From assembly GCA_029256345.1 (NCBI GenBank), contig JAQSYC010000004.1, positions 1-30,841 on the forward strand: a DNA stretch of 30,841 nt. The letters are read 5' to 3'. Of this stretch, positions 1-8,810 are shown piece after piece. Numbering within the stretch: the stretch's first letter is position 1; each line of letters starts with the position of its first letter. The DNA comes from Clostridia bacterium (GTDB lineage Bacteria; Bacillota; Clostridia; Lachnospirales; Cellulosilyticaceae). The notes beneath the pieces were generated by a model, which did no database searches, was not told the origin of the DNA, and saw nothing but the letters and a program-made list of their open reading frames with translations. A program made the translations under genes and the position numbers.

Positions 1-879
1 AAGCAAAATATCTGAGCCATCTGACAGTCCGCCTAAAATACCACCAGAGTGATTGGTGTGTTTTTTGACATGGCCCTCTTCGCTATAGAATGCATCATTA
101 TAGTCGGAGCCAAGCATAGATGAAGCTGCGGTACCAATCCCTACTTCAAAAGCCTTAACGCCGCCTATACCCATTACAGCATAAGCTAAAGAGGCATCCA
201 GTTTGGCAAATACCGGCTCACCAATACCGGCTTTAAGCCCTGTAATGACGCATTCTACTATACCGCCTACAGAGTCCTCATTTTTCTTAACTTCTTCAAT
301 ATATGCCAAGGCTTTTTCAGCTATTTGATTATTAGGCATATTGACAGGATTGGAGGAGATTTCTGATAGATTCAGGGCGTCATCGGGCACACTGATTGGA
401 CCTATAGAGCGGGTATATGCCGTCACGGTGATACCTAACTCTAGAAGGAATTGCTTTGCAATAGAGCCAGCCGCTACCCTGGCAGAGGTCTCACGGCCAG
501 ACGAACGGCCACCCCCGCGATAATCACGTATACCATATTTCATATCAAAGGTATAGTCAGCATGGGAAGGTCTATAAACGTCTTTAATAGCTGAATAGTC
601 GTGAGAGTGCTGATTGGTATTTCTTATAAGAAGTGCGATAGGGGTACCCGTTGTTTTGCCTTCAAAAATGCCTGAGAGTATCTCAACTAAATCAGCTTCT
701 TTGCGGGATGTTGCCACCTTTGCATTACCCGGTTTTCTTCTGTCCATATTCTTCATAATATCTTCTACTGAGATGGCTATATTAGAAGGGCAGCCGTCAA
801 TAACGACACCAAGGGCACTGCCATGGGATTCACCAAACGTAGAAACACTAAACATTTTACCAAATATTGATCCCGACAT
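1..879 (-). CDS. aroC: Chorismate synthase, 3' end cut by window edge
   Basis: Converts 5-enolpyruvylshikimate-3-phosphate to chorismate, the last common step of aromatic amino acid synthesis, using reduced FMN; cytoplasmic. Reading the minus strand from 879 gives MSGSIFGKMFSVSTFGESHG, the family N-terminus with its GESHG signature. Then come RGGGRSSGRETSARVAAG, MGIGGVKAFEVG and NHSGGILGGLSDG, which are the conserved FMN/substrate loops. The frame is open for 293 codons up to base 1. The family is usually about 360-390 residues, so roughly 70-100 C-terminal residues lie outside the window. Two ATGs are adjacent (882 and 879). GGAGG at 887-891 is 4 bases from the first and 7 from the second, and the second gives the usual MSGS start. 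It is transcribed away from tgt. Confidence 0.95.
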   Translation of the reverse strand, partial: MSGSIFGKMFSVSTFGESHGSALGVVIDGCPSNIAISVEDIMKNMDRRKPGNAKVATSRKEADLVEILSGIFEGKTTGTPIALLIRNTNQHSHDYSAIKDVYRPSHADYTFDMKYGIRDYRGGGRSSGRETSARVAAGSIAKQFLLELGITVTAYTRSIGPISVPDDALNLSEISSNPVNMPNNQIAEKALAYIEEVKKNEDSVGGIVECVITGLKAGIGEPVFAKLDASLAYAVMGIGGVKAFEVGIGTAASSMLGSDYNDAFYSEEGHVKKHTNHSGGILGGLSDGSDILL

Positions 880-1000
880 CATAATGCCTCCTCGAATTAA
901 AATTTTAACCAATAAAAATAATTTTAACAGACCTAAGACACATCTTCAACAAAAATTGATTAATACTTATTAAAAATGCTCAAAATAATAACAACTGATA

Positions 1001-1029
1001 TTGAAAAATAAAGTATTTTCTTGTAAACT
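1001..1029 (+). promoter_or_regulatory. Probable sigma-A promoter of tgt-yajC
   Basis: TTGAAA at 1001-1006, a 17-base spacer, then TAAACT at 1024-1029. The -35 is good and the -10 matches consensus at 4 of 6. It lies 33 bases before the tgt start, in the 180-base gap between the divergent aroC and tgt genes. No better pair was seen in this gap. Confidence 0.45.
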
Positions 1030-1062
1030 GTATGAGAGTATTAAATAGATTGGAGATATTAC

Positions 1063-2214
1063 ATGTATGAATTACTAAAAGTAGAAGGTCGCGCGAAAAG
1101 AGGAAGATTTCATACACCTCACGGCATCATAGAAACGCCGGTATTTATGAATGTAGCCACTGCAGCTGCTATTAAGGGCGCGTTATCTACTGAAGATTTA
1201 GAAACAATAGGTACACAGGTCGTATTATCTAATACGTATCATCTCTATCTTAGACCAGGAGATGAGCTGATTAAGGAGCTAGGAGGGCTTCATCAGTTTA
1301 TGGTGTGGGACAAGCCAATCCTCACTGACTCCGGTGGATTTCAAGTATTCTCACTGGCAGCTATGCGCAAGATCAAAGAAGAGGGTGTTTACTTTTCTTC
1401 GCACATCGACGGCAGAAAAATCTTTATGGGACCAGAGGAAAGTATGCAGATTCAGTCTCATATAGCCTCTACAATAGCAATGGCCTTTGATGAATGTCCG
1501 CCGGCTTTAGCTGATCGGAACTATATCATGCCTTCTGTAGAGAGAACAACGAGATGGCTGAAACGCTGTATAGATGAAATGAACAGATTGAACGGGCTTG
1601 AGGATACCCTCAATAAAAAACAAATTCTTTTTGGCATTAATCAAGGAGGTATATTTGAAGATGTCAGAATTGAGCATGCAAAGGTTATCAGGGAATTCGA
1701 CCTTCCAGGCTATGCAGTAGGAGGACTGGCAGTAGGAGAATCTCATGAAGATATGTACAGAATATTAGAAGCTGTTGTGCCGTATTTACCTCAGCATAAA
1801 CCAACTTACCTTATGGGAGTGGGCACACCAGAAAATATACTGGAAGCAGTAGAGCGGGGTATAGACTTTTTTGATTGTGTGCTGCCTGCAAGAAATGGTC
1901 GCCATGGACATGTCTATACGAATCAAGGCAAACTCAACCTCTACAATCAGAAGCATCAAAATGATGCTGAGCCGATTGCACCGGATTGTAAATGCCCAAC
2001 TTGCCAAAGGCATTCAAAGGCTTATATCAGGCATCTGCTTAAAGCGAAAGAGATGCTAGGGATGAGATTGTGTGTGGTGCATAATTTGTATTACTTTAAT
2101 AATTTAATGTTAGAAATCCGCAATGCATTAGATGAGGGCAACTTCGAGAATTATAAAAAAATGCGTTTAGAAGGATATAAAAACAATCAAAATGGAGGAA
2201 ACAAAAATGAGTAA
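1063..2214 (+). CDS. tgt: tRNA-guanine transglycosylase
   Basis: Exchanges guanine-34 in the anticodon of GUN-anticodon tRNAs (Asp, Asn, His, Tyr) for preQ1, a step in queuosine formation. The 383 residues match the bacterial family length. D89 in TDSGGFQVF is the conserved substrate-binding Asp, and D271 in FDCVLPARNGRHG aligns with the catalytic nucleophile. The zinc site is the CKCPTC cluster near residue 310 with a following His. GGAGA at 1052 sits before the ATG. The gene ends inside the start of yajC (8-base overlap), so the two are translationally coupled; tgt-yajC is a conserved bacterial pair. Short reading frames on both strands inside it are shadows. Confidence 0.97.
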   Translation: MYELLKVEGRAKRGRFHTPHGIIETPVFMNVATAAAIKGALSTEDLETIGTQVVLSNTYHLYLRPGDELIKELGGLHQFMVWDKPILTDSGGFQVFSLAAMRKIKEEGVYFSSHIDGRKIFMGPEESMQIQSHIASTIAMAFDECPPALADRNYIMPSVERTTRWLKRCIDEMNRLNGLEDTLNKKQILFGINQGGIFEDVRIEHAKVIREFDLPGYAVGGLAVGESHEDMYRILEAVVPYLPQHKPTYLMGVGTPENILEAVERGIDFFDCVLPARNGRHGHVYTNQGKLNLYNQKHQNDAEPIAPDCKCPTCQRHSKAYIRHLLKAKEMLGMRLCVVHNLYYFNNLMLEIRNALDEGNFENYKKMRLEGYKNNQNGGNKNE

Positions 2215-2638
2215 TTTATTATTAGGATTTACAGGTGTAGCAGGGGGCGGAGCAGGTATGCTTGTAACCGTTGCTTACATGGGTGTATTTTTTGGAATCA
2301 TGTGGTTTTTAGTTATCAGACCTCAAAAGAAAAGAGAAAAACAAGTTGTTGAAATGCAAAACGCAGTTAAAGTAGGACAAACGGTCTTATTGCAGTCAGG
2401 GGAATATGGTAAAGTAGTAGATGTCATCAATGATCTTTTTATCATTGAGTTTGGTCTTAATAAAAGCATACGCATTCCAGTAAAGAAATCAGCGGTAGTG
2501 GGCGTACAAGAACCTAATTTAACAGTAGGCAAAAAAGTAGAACCACAGGTAGGTACAAAAGTAGTAGAAGATGATGGTGTGGAATATGAATACATTGAAG
2601 TAGAAGAAGAAGTAGAAGAAGAAACAGAAAAAAAATAA
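2207..2638 (+). CDS. yajC: Preprotein translocase subunit YajC
   Basis: Small accessory membrane subunit of the SecDF-YajC complex that assists Sec-dependent export. It has 143 residues from the chosen start. A glycine-rich N-terminus is followed by one membrane helix (about residues 17-38, ending FLVIRPQKKREK, the family hallmark), then a small beta-rich cytosolic domain and a very acidic Glu-rich tail. An in-frame ATG exists at 2192, but its bases overlap the GGAGG ribosome site at 2194-2198, which lies 8 bases before the ATG at 2207, so 2207 is preferred. It overlaps the end of tgt. secDF is not adjacent; a bidirectional terminator follows. Confidence 0.93.
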   Translation: MSNLLLGFTGVAGGGAGMLVTVAYMGVFFGIMWFLVIRPQKKREKQVVEMQNAVKVGQTVLLQSGEYGKVVDVINDLFIIEFGLNKSIRIPVKKSAVVGVQEPNLTVGKKVEPQVGTKVVEDDGVEYEYIEVEEEVEEETEKK

Positions 2639-2783
2639 AAATATTTACCAGAAATTCATAATTTCTTAAAAAAAATAGGGTATCCTAAGGATGAAGCAAG
2701 AGAACAGAGTGTTTCTTGCCTCACAAAATCTCCCCATAATATATCTATTTTCCTGTTTGTAAAATATGAACGGAACAAAAAAA

Positions 2784-2811
2784 GAAGCTATTCCCCAATA
2801 GCTTCTTTTTT
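2784..2811. terminator. Bidirectional terminator between yajC and lysA
   Basis: Perfect 9-bp stem GAAGCTATT / AATAGCTTC with a CCCC loop. It is flanked by seven A on the left (2777-2783) and six T on the right (2806-2811), so it works for both converging transcripts. It lies about 145 bases after yajC and 23 bases beyond the lysA stop. Confidence 0.9.
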
Positions 2812-2833
2812 GTTGTTTAAAAAGATCAATCGA

Positions 2834-4084
2834 TTACAGCATATTTCTGATTAAATCTTCAAAGGTGTCCCGTTTTCTAATGAGTCTGGTATGACCGTTG
2901 GCCTCGATTAATACTTCAGCAGGTCTAAATCTTTGGTTGTAGCATGAGGCCATGCTGTAGCCGTATGCACCAGCATCTAATAGTGCAATCAAATCCCCTG
3001 TCTCGGCTGTTGGAAGCAGTCTGTCTTTGGCAAGGATATCGCCACTTTCACAGATATTACCTACCACGGTATAAGGAGAAAGGTCAGAGGATTTTTCTGT
3101 TTGAGCATATAGTTCAATATCGTGATGTGAATCATACATAATAGGTCTTTGGATAATGTTAAAGCCTATATCACAGCCAAGGTAGTTGGTGGCACCATTG
3201 GATTTCATAGAAGTAACATGACCAAGTACGGCACTGGATTCACAAACAATATACCTGCCCGGTTCTATCTGGAACTGAACTTTTTTGCCATAAGAAGCAG
3301 CAAAGGCATGAAGCACTTCATCTAATTTTTGGCCAAGAGCCTGAATATCCAATCTATTTTCCCCATCTTGTTTATGATAAGGAATCCCAAAACCGCCTCC
3401 AAGATCAATGAACTCTAAGTCATCAAATTCTCTGGCAATGCTTAAAATAGATTCAAGACTTTGAATATAAGGAGTAGCATCCATAAATAATGACCCAATA
3501 TGTTGGTTAATACCTACTAAAGTCAGATTGTAAGTTTCAAGCAGTTTCTTGACTTCATCAATCGTATCAGGGCTTACACCAAATTTGGTTTTTTTGCCGG
3601 CTGTTACAACTTTTTCATGATGACCAGCACCTATGCCTGTATTAAAGCGAATAGCTACCTTGCCGCCAGCATTGAGCTGACCATACAGTTTAAGCTGAGC
3701 AAGGGAATCCACACTGGTCGTAACGCCTCTTTCAATAGCGTAAAGCATATCTTCTTTTGTAACATTGTTTGGAATAAAGAAAAGTTCATCGCTGGTATAG
3801 CCGCTTTCAAGAGCAAGAAATATTTCACCGGGGCTCATCACATCAGCATGCAGACCTTCTTCGCGGACTATTTTTAATAGATGGATATTGGTATTAGCTT
3901 TTATAGAGTAATGAGGAACAAAGTTTTCATAAGAAACTAAGTTTTTCATCTCACGGCAGCGTGTTCTAAGAATATTTTCATTATACACGTAAAGGGGACT
4001 GCCATATTGTTCCACTAAATTAAAGACATCATTGTCACCATAAAAGTTTGTTTCTTGTGTAAAAGTGCCATTTAAAGTATACAT
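2834..4084 (-). CDS. lysA: Diaminopimelate decarboxylase
   Basis: PLP enzyme that decarboxylates meso-diaminopimelate to L-lysine, the last step of lysine synthesis. It has 416 residues, normal for the family. K62 in HYSIKANTN is the PLP Schiff-base lysine. The phosphate-binding DLGGGFGIPY, EPGRYIVCESS, the CESGD catalytic segment and DAGAYGYSMASCYNQRFRP are all present, so it should be active. The ATG at 4084 follows AAGGAGG. The stop of the upstream TrmB-like gene overlaps this ribosome site (10-base gap), so the two form an operon driven from the promoter at 4818-4846. Lysine control by that regulator is an inference. Confidence 0.96.
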   Translation of the reverse strand: MYTLNGTFTQETNFYGDNDVFNLVEQYGSPLYVYNENILRTRCREMKNLVSYENFVPHYSIKANTNIHLLKIVREEGLHADVMSPGEIFLALESGYTSDELFFIPNNVTKEDMLYAIERGVTTSVDSLAQLKLYGQLNAGGKVAIRFNTGIGAGHHEKVVTAGKKTKFGVSPDTIDEVKKLLETYNLTLVGINQHIGSLFMDATPYIQSLESILSIAREFDDLEFIDLGGGFGIPYHKQDGENRLDIQALGQKLDEVLHAFAASYGKKVQFQIEPGRYIVCESSAVLGHVTSMKSNGATNYLGCDIGFNIIQRPIMYDSHHDIELYAQTEKSSDLSPYTVVGNICESGDILAKDRLLPTAETGDLIALLDAGAYGYSMASCYNQRFRPAEVLIEANGHTRLIRKRDTFEDLIRNML

Positions 4085-4094
4085 TACATCCTCC

Positions 4095-4784
4095 TTAATG
4101 ATTGGTTAGGGTCATAATATCTAATTCTGTTATAAAAGATTCCCGCATGAGGCGAACAAGGGACTGATTAGTTGAGTACAGACACTGAGAGCCTTCGTGG
4201 CTAAGATCACCTGTGATAACAGATTGGGTATCGATAATCATATGAAATCCTTGGGGGGACTTGTTCCTGGTCCATAGGGTTATGTGAGGCCCAAGATCCA
4301 GTGTTTTATCACACATGATTGTAATTTTTTTGGAATAGCTTATAGCCATCAGTTCTTCTCTTAAAAGCTCAATATATGCAGCCGTACTCAAAATATAAAG
4401 ATGTGAATGACAAAGCAACAGGCTGTTTTTGATTTTAGAAAGTACATTATCATAACCTTTAATTGTTACATAAGGCTCAGATACTTCTAGACTTTCTGGA
4501 AAATGCTGCTCAAGCTCTAGAATCGTTTGAGACATATCACGTTTTGCACAAAGAATAAGTTCTTCTTTAGAGAGGGGAACGTATTTAGTAGACTCGCCCT
4601 CTGACACATGACATTTGCCTTTATCTTGCAAACTGTATAAAGCAGCATACACATTAGATCTTGAAATACCACTTAACTTAGCGACTTCATACCCCGTCAA
4701 ATGCCCGTGTTTGCATAAAGTGATATACACGGTAGCTTCTAGGGGAGAAAAACCTATTTTTTGTAAAGCTTCATTAAAATTCAT
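4095..4784 (-). CDS. TrmB-like transcriptional regulator
   Basis: 229 residues. Residues 1-75 form a winged helix-turn-helix of the TrmB class (FSPLEATVYITLCKHGHLTG, then SGISRSNVYAALYSLQDKGK). The C-terminal part (about 105-229) looks like the phospholipase-D-like effector-binding domain of many bacterial TrmB proteins. AAAGGTGAT precedes the ATG. It is the first gene of an operon with lysA. A strong promoter and an 8-bp-arm inverted repeat lie directly upstream, overlapping the -10 region, which is the expected layout for autorepression. The effector is unknown. Archaeal TrmB binds sugars, but the linkage here suggests a lysine-related signal (inference). Confidence 0.82.
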   Translation of the reverse strand: MNFNEALQKIGFSPLEATVYITLCKHGHLTGYEVAKLSGISRSNVYAALYSLQDKGKCHVSEGESTKYVPLSKEELILCAKRDMSQTILELEQHFPESLEVSEPYVTIKGYDNVLSKIKNSLLLCHSHLYILSTAAYIELLREELMAISYSKKITIMCDKTLDLGPHITLWTRNKSPQGFHMIIDTQSVITGDLSHEGSQCLYSTNQSLVRLMRESFITELDIMTLTNH

Positions 4785-4797
4785 TCCATCACCTTTG

Positions 4798-4821
4798 TAG
4801 TAGTATTATTTAGTACTACTA
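4798..4821. promoter_or_regulatory. Inverted repeat, candidate operator of the TrmB-like regulator
   Basis: Perfect palindromic arms TAGTAGTA (4798-4805) and TACTACTA (4814-4821) separated by 8 bases. The arms overlap the -10 element and the expected start site of the minus-strand promoter of the regulator-lysA operon. A repressor bound here would block RNA polymerase. Assignment to the adjacent regulator is by position only. Confidence 0.65.
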
Positions 4822-4846
4822 TAGAACAGAGTAAAAAGAATGTCAA
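4818..4846 (-). promoter_or_regulatory. Sigma-A promoter of the regulator-lysA operon
   Basis: Read on the minus strand: TTGACA (4846-4841), 17-base spacer, TATAGT (4823-4818). The -35 is perfect and the -10 nearly so. The -10 merges into the inverted repeat at 4798-4821. Confidence 0.85.
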
Positions 4847-4897
4847 GATAGTATGTGATATTTAGAGGGAAAATGTTCATTAAATGTCAAATCATTG

Positions 4898-4949
4898 AGA
4901 GAAACAACTTTGGGTTGACGAATAATTCAAGTTTATAGGTTGTTTCTCT
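4898..4949. repeat. 11-bp inverted repeat with 30-base spacer upstream of rarA
   Basis: AGAGAAACAAC (4898-4908) and GTTGTTTCTCT (4939-4949) are exact reverse complements. The spacer contains the small palindrome GAATAATTC. There is no T run, so it is not a terminator. It lies in the divergent region between the regulator and rarA, just before TATAAT at 4971-4976, a possible rarA -10 with a poor -35. It could be a two-site operator, a leader hairpin or a degenerate element. Confidence 0.6.
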
Positions 4950-5046
4950 ATACAAAATACAAATATCCCCTATAATATAAAGAAAAGGGATTAAACAACA
5001 AATTTCCTACATATTCTATATTTATACTGTAAAGAAAGGTGAGCAT

Positions 5047-6375
5047 ATGGACTTATTTGAATACATTAATGAAAAAAAAGGAAATAGTGAATCACCATTA
5101 GCTTCAAGAATGAGACCTCAAAAGCTTGAGGAGATTGTAGGGCAGGAGCATATTTTAGGATCAGATAAGCTGCTTTATAGAGCTATCTTAGCAGACAAAT
5201 TACAATCCCTTATTTTTTATGGCCCGCCGGGGACAGGGAAAACGACGATTGCAAAAGTTGTAGCCCATACAACTAAAGCACATTTTATTGTCTTAAACGC
5301 CACAACGTCAGGTAAAGCTGATATTGTAAAAGCTGTAGAAGATGCAAAAGTTCAGAGGTCTTTATCAGGCAAGAAAACGATTATTTTTATAGATGAGATC
5401 CATCGTTTTAACAAAGCGCAGCAGGATGCCTTATTACCCTACACAGAGGATGGGACACTGGTCCTGATAGGTGCAACAACAGAAAACCCTTACTTTGAAG
5501 TCAATAGGGCTCTGATATCAAGATCCCTGGTTTTTGAATTAAGGCCTTTAGGGATACAAGATATTAAAAAAATTATCAAAGAAGCTATCTATCATAAGGA
5601 TAGGGGTCTAGGGGTATATAAAGCCGATATTACAGAAGAGGCGATGGACTATTTAGCTATCAATACAAGCGGTGATGCCAGAAGTGCTTTAAACGCCATA
5701 GAATTAGCAGTTATGACCACTGAACGTTCAGAAGATGGCATCATACACATCACAACAGAGGTGTTAGAAGAATGTATGCAAAAAAAATTGCTCCATTATG
5801 ATAAAAATGGAGACAATCATTATGATATTATTTCAGCGTTTATTAAAAGTATGCGCGGCAGTGATAAGGATGCAGCAGTTCACTATCTGGCCAGAATGAT
5901 AGAAGCCGGAGAAGATCCTAAATTTATTGCAAGAAGAATTATTATCTGTGCCAGCGAAGATGTGGGCAATGCAGATCCACAGGCACTGGTTGTAGCCACC
6001 AATGCGATGATGGCAGTGGAAAGAATCGGTATGCCTGAGGGACGCATCATTTTGGCACAAGCCACGCTATACGTTGCTTGTGCACCTAAAAGTAATGCAA
6101 GCTGTCTGGCTATTGATAGAGCGATGCAGGACGTTAGAACCAAAGATATAGGCGTGGTTCCAAATCATTTAAGAGACGGACACTACAGCGGCGCTAAAGA
6201 GATGGGACATAGTGTGGGTTACCTATATGCACACGACTATCCCCATCATTATGTAGAGCAGCAATATTTGCCGGACAAACTCAAACATAGCATTTATTAT
6301 GAACTGACAGAAGAAGGGTATGAAAAGCGCATTCAAAGTATGTTAGCTGAGAGACAAGGCCTTAAGAACCCATAA
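5047..6375 (+). CDS. rarA: Replication-associated recombination protein A (MgsA/RarA ATPase)
   Basis: AAA+ ATPase related to clamp loaders that acts at stalled replication forks; cytoplasmic. It has 442 residues, typical length. Walker A is GPPGTGKTT at residues 59-67, Walker B is IIFIDEIHRF, and TTENPYFEVN (sensor 1) and SGDARSALNAIE (sensor 2 region) follow. The C-terminal tetramerisation domain includes SMRGSDKDAAVHYLARM and IIICASEDVGNADP, both family hallmarks. AAAGGTGAG precedes the ATG. Its last 14 bases overlap the end of the converging spoVB-like pseudogene, and no terminator is visible between them. Confidence 0.96.
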   Translation: MDLFEYINEKKGNSESPLASRMRPQKLEEIVGQEHILGSDKLLYRAILADKLQSLIFYGPPGTGKTTIAKVVAHTTKAHFIVLNATTSGKADIVKAVEDAKVQRSLSGKKTIIFIDEIHRFNKAQQDALLPYTEDGTLVLIGATTENPYFEVNRALISRSLVFELRPLGIQDIKKIIKEAIYHKDRGLGVYKADITEEAMDYLAINTSGDARSALNAIELAVMTTERSEDGIIHITTEVLEECMQKKLLHYDKNGDNHYDIISAFIKSMRGSDKDAAVHYLARMIEAGEDPKFIARRIIICASEDVGNADPQALVVATNAMMAVERIGMPEGRIILAQATLYVACAPKSNASCLAIDRAMQDVRTKDIGVVPNHLRDGHYSGAKEMGHSVGYLYAHDYPHHYVEQQYLPDKLKHSIYYELTEEGYEKRIQSMLAERQGLKNP

Positions 6376-7824
6376 ACATTTTGATATCTTTTACAGTAAT
6401 ACATTTGAGTATAAATAACATACAGATATAAAAGAGACCCAGTAGGGCACTGGCAGCCAGGGTAGCCAGTCTTAAAGAAAAACCTTCCATTAAATAAGTA
6501 TGATGGATATAGAGGGTGCAGAGGGCACCAGCTGATGCAGCAATAATAGGCTTGACAATCCAGTTATTAAGGTCCACGGGTAAATCTATATTTTTAAGAA
6601 CATGCCATAAGAGCATCGTGGTGACAAGTCCAGATTGTATCAATAAGGCCAGCACAAAACCTAAAATCCCCTTAATGGGAACAATAGTCAATATGATACT
6701 GATACAAACCAAGGAACCTAAGATATTGGTTTTGAAAGTTTGTTTTTGCATGCCTAGGCCGTTCATGGTCCCTGTAAGGATATTCTGCAGATAAAGAAAT
6801 GGGCAGATGACAGCCAGCAACTGGAGGAGTGTCCCTACATCTTCCATACCATAACAAGCTAAAGCAATCTCTTTTGACAGGCATAAAAACAGGCTGGTGG
6901 CACCTATGCCAATCAGTGCAGAAAACTGAATGGCTTTCGAAATCATTTTTTGAAGGGTTAACTGATTATTAAAAAAAGTAAGGGTAAAGCCATGCCGCTA
7001 AATTTTCCGTAAAGGGCGAGGGCACTGCTGGCATCCAGACCAAATTTTTGCAGCTGAATAGGAATCAATATGTTTTCAAAAGATTGCAAAGCGGAAGTCA
7101 AAAATCTATTGGCTGTAATCGGAATAGCTAAAGTCAACAACGTATTAAAAGTGGTGTGGTAAAGCAAAGTTGGTTTCCGAAGACGCAGAGAGCGTTTTTT
7201 GAAATAATAAGCTGTAAAGGAAAGTATAAATGAAAAAACTTCTCCTACACACATCCCTAAAACGCCAAGAGCGCAGGCATACTCGAGACCTTTAGGGATA
7301 AAAAAACCTGCAAACACATAGATAACGACCATTCGTGCAGCTTGTTCTACAATTTGGGCAAGAGCAGATACAGACATCTCTTGACGACCTTGGAAGTACC
7401 CTCGGATACAGCAGGCAGCCGACATAAAAGGGATACAAGTAGCCAATATTTTGAGAGAGAGCGTAGTAACAGGTTCATGAATATAATAAGTGGCAATAAA
7501 AGGAGCAAAGGTATACAGAGCTAAAGAGAGTATAATGCTTAGAGTTAAGGCAAGTATTAAAGAGACTCTCAGAATTCTGATAGCATTACTGTGCTCATTC
7601 CTGGAGGTTTGTTCAGCAACCATTTTAGAAACTGCAAGAGAAATACCGGCAGAAGAAGCAGCCCATAAAAGCATGTAAATAGGAAAGAGCAGTTGGTAAA
7701 GGCCCATACCTTCTGCTCCCATAATATTGGACATATAGACTCTGAATCCAAAACCTAAAAGGCGGGTAATGAGGCTCGCAGCAGTTAAAATCAGTGTGCC
7801 GGTGATCAGTGTATTTTTTTTCAT
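6362..7824 (-). pseudogene. SpoVB-like flippase/polysaccharide export protein, frameshifted with internal deletion
   Basis: MATE/MOP-fold lipid-linked saccharide flippase of the SpoVB/polysaccharide biosynthesis family, which acts in the membrane in cell-wall or spore-cortex assembly. The N-terminal part runs from 7824 (ATG after GGAG, preferred over ATG 7839) through MKKNTLITGTLILTAASLIT, RGYFQGRQEMS and GMALPLLFL, then stops at 6958. A second frame takes over at a run of seven T, reading NNQLTLQKMISKAIQF to the stop at 6362. By comparison with B. subtilis SpoVB as I remember it, about 20-25 residues (the PSFxTxSLSTALVPAIS segment) are also absent at the junction, so this is a deletion plus a frame change rather than one slipped base. 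The fragments are about 288 and 200 residues against a usual 500-530. Probably non-functional unless it is an assembly error. Confidence 0.8.
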
Positions 7825-7932
7825 AGAGACTCCTTTCATAGTTGAGTAAAAAGTGTAGCTAGTACAATTTATGAGAGGGAATAGGCAAATATGAAAATAA
7901 TCAATAAAAAGGATGAATATTTAACTTAAAAG

Positions 7933-7961
7933 TTGAGCAAAGAGCAATAATTATATATAAT
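7933..7961 (+). promoter_or_regulatory. Sigma-A promoter of the alarmone synthetase-metA unit
   Basis: TTGAGC (7933-7938), 17-base spacer, TATAAT (7956-7961), 36 bases before the start codon. Confidence 0.75.
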
Positions 7962-7997
7962 GGGACTAAGGGGTATGTAAAGTGGAGGTGAGTTAAG

Positions 7998-8780
7998 ATG
8001 GAAATGAAGAACTGGAAGCAAATCCTATTACCCTATACACAAGCGGTAGAGGAGCTAAAGGTCAAGTTTAAAAGCATTAGAAGTGAGTTTATAAGCTTGG
8101 ATGAATACTCACCTATTGAGTTTGTCACGGGGAGAGTAAAGAAAATATCTAGTATTTTAGAAAAAGCTAAAAAGAAAAATATACCCATTGATGAAGTAGA
8201 GGAAAAAATAGAAGATATAGCGGGTATCCGCATCATGTGCCAGTTTGCAGAAGACATTTATAAGGTGATAGATATTATAAGAGCCAGGCATGGCAAGGAT
8301 CTTTATGTAGAAGAGGAAAGAGATTATATTACAAATATAAAAAGCAGTGGCTATAGAAGTTATCACATGATTATAAAATATCCATTACAAACAGGGCATG
8401 GGGAAAAAATGATTTTTGCGGAAATACAAATTAGAACCCTAGCCATGAACTTTTGGGCAACGATAGAACATTCTTTAAGATATAAATATAGGCAAAATAT
8501 GCCGACTAACATACAAGAAAGGCTGACTAAAGCGGCGGAGGCAGCTTATCTTTTGGATCAGGAGATGTCACAGATTCGAGATGAAGTGCTTAAATGTCAA
8601 GAGTCTTTTCAATTGGAATCTAATCTCATAGCCGATATTTTTAGTAGTATTCAAACGTTAAACAATAAAAATACTGCCAAGGATATGAATGAAATCTATG
8701 AGATGTTTTGGAGCTTGTGGGAAGAGGGCGATATGAATAAATTAAGAGAATTCAGTGAGGGGCTACAGCAGCCAACATAA
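7998..8780 (+). CDS. Small alarmone synthetase (GTP pyrophosphokinase, RelQ/YjbM type)
   Basis: Transfers pyrophosphate from ATP to GTP/GDP to make (p)ppGpp, the stringent-response alarmone. It has 260 residues with only the RelA/SpoT synthetase domain, no HD hydrolase and no TGS/ACT regulatory part. Visible motifs are TGRVKKISSILEKAKKK (ATP/G-loop Lys and Arg), IEDIAGIRIMC, RDYITNIKSSGYRSYHMI (GTP-binding Tyr region) and EIQIRTLAMNFWATIEH (catalytic Glu, EIQIRT). A helical C-terminal extension of about 80 residues is expected for tetramer-forming members. GGAGGTGAG precedes the ATG. metA follows after 30 bases with no terminator, so the two are probably co-transcribed. Confidence 0.92.
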   Translation: MEMKNWKQILLPYTQAVEELKVKFKSIRSEFISLDEYSPIEFVTGRVKKISSILEKAKKKNIPIDEVEEKIEDIAGIRIMCQFAEDIYKVIDIIRARHGKDLYVEEERDYITNIKSSGYRSYHMIIKYPLQTGHGEKMIFAEIQIRTLAMNFWATIEHSLRYKYRQNMPTNIQERLTKAAEAAYLLDQEMSQIRDEVLKCQESFQLESNLIADIFSSIQTLNNKNTAKDMNEIYEMFWSLWEEGDMNKLREFSEGLQQPT

Positions 8781-8810
8781 GATATTAATCCATTATAGGA
8801 GGAAAAACAA

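Noticed and set aside
614..973. Plus-strand open frame opposite aroC
   Set aside because: It is antisense to a clear chorismate synthase and has no family match; a shadow frame.
2192..2206. Upstream ATG for yajC
   Set aside because: Its bases form part of the GGAGG that serves ATG 2207.
2640..2720. Small hairpins after yajC (AGAAATT-CAT-AATTTCT and GCAAGAGA-TTTCTTGC) as terminators
   Set aside because: Short stems, poor or no T run; the strong terminator at 2784-2811 explains the end of the operon.
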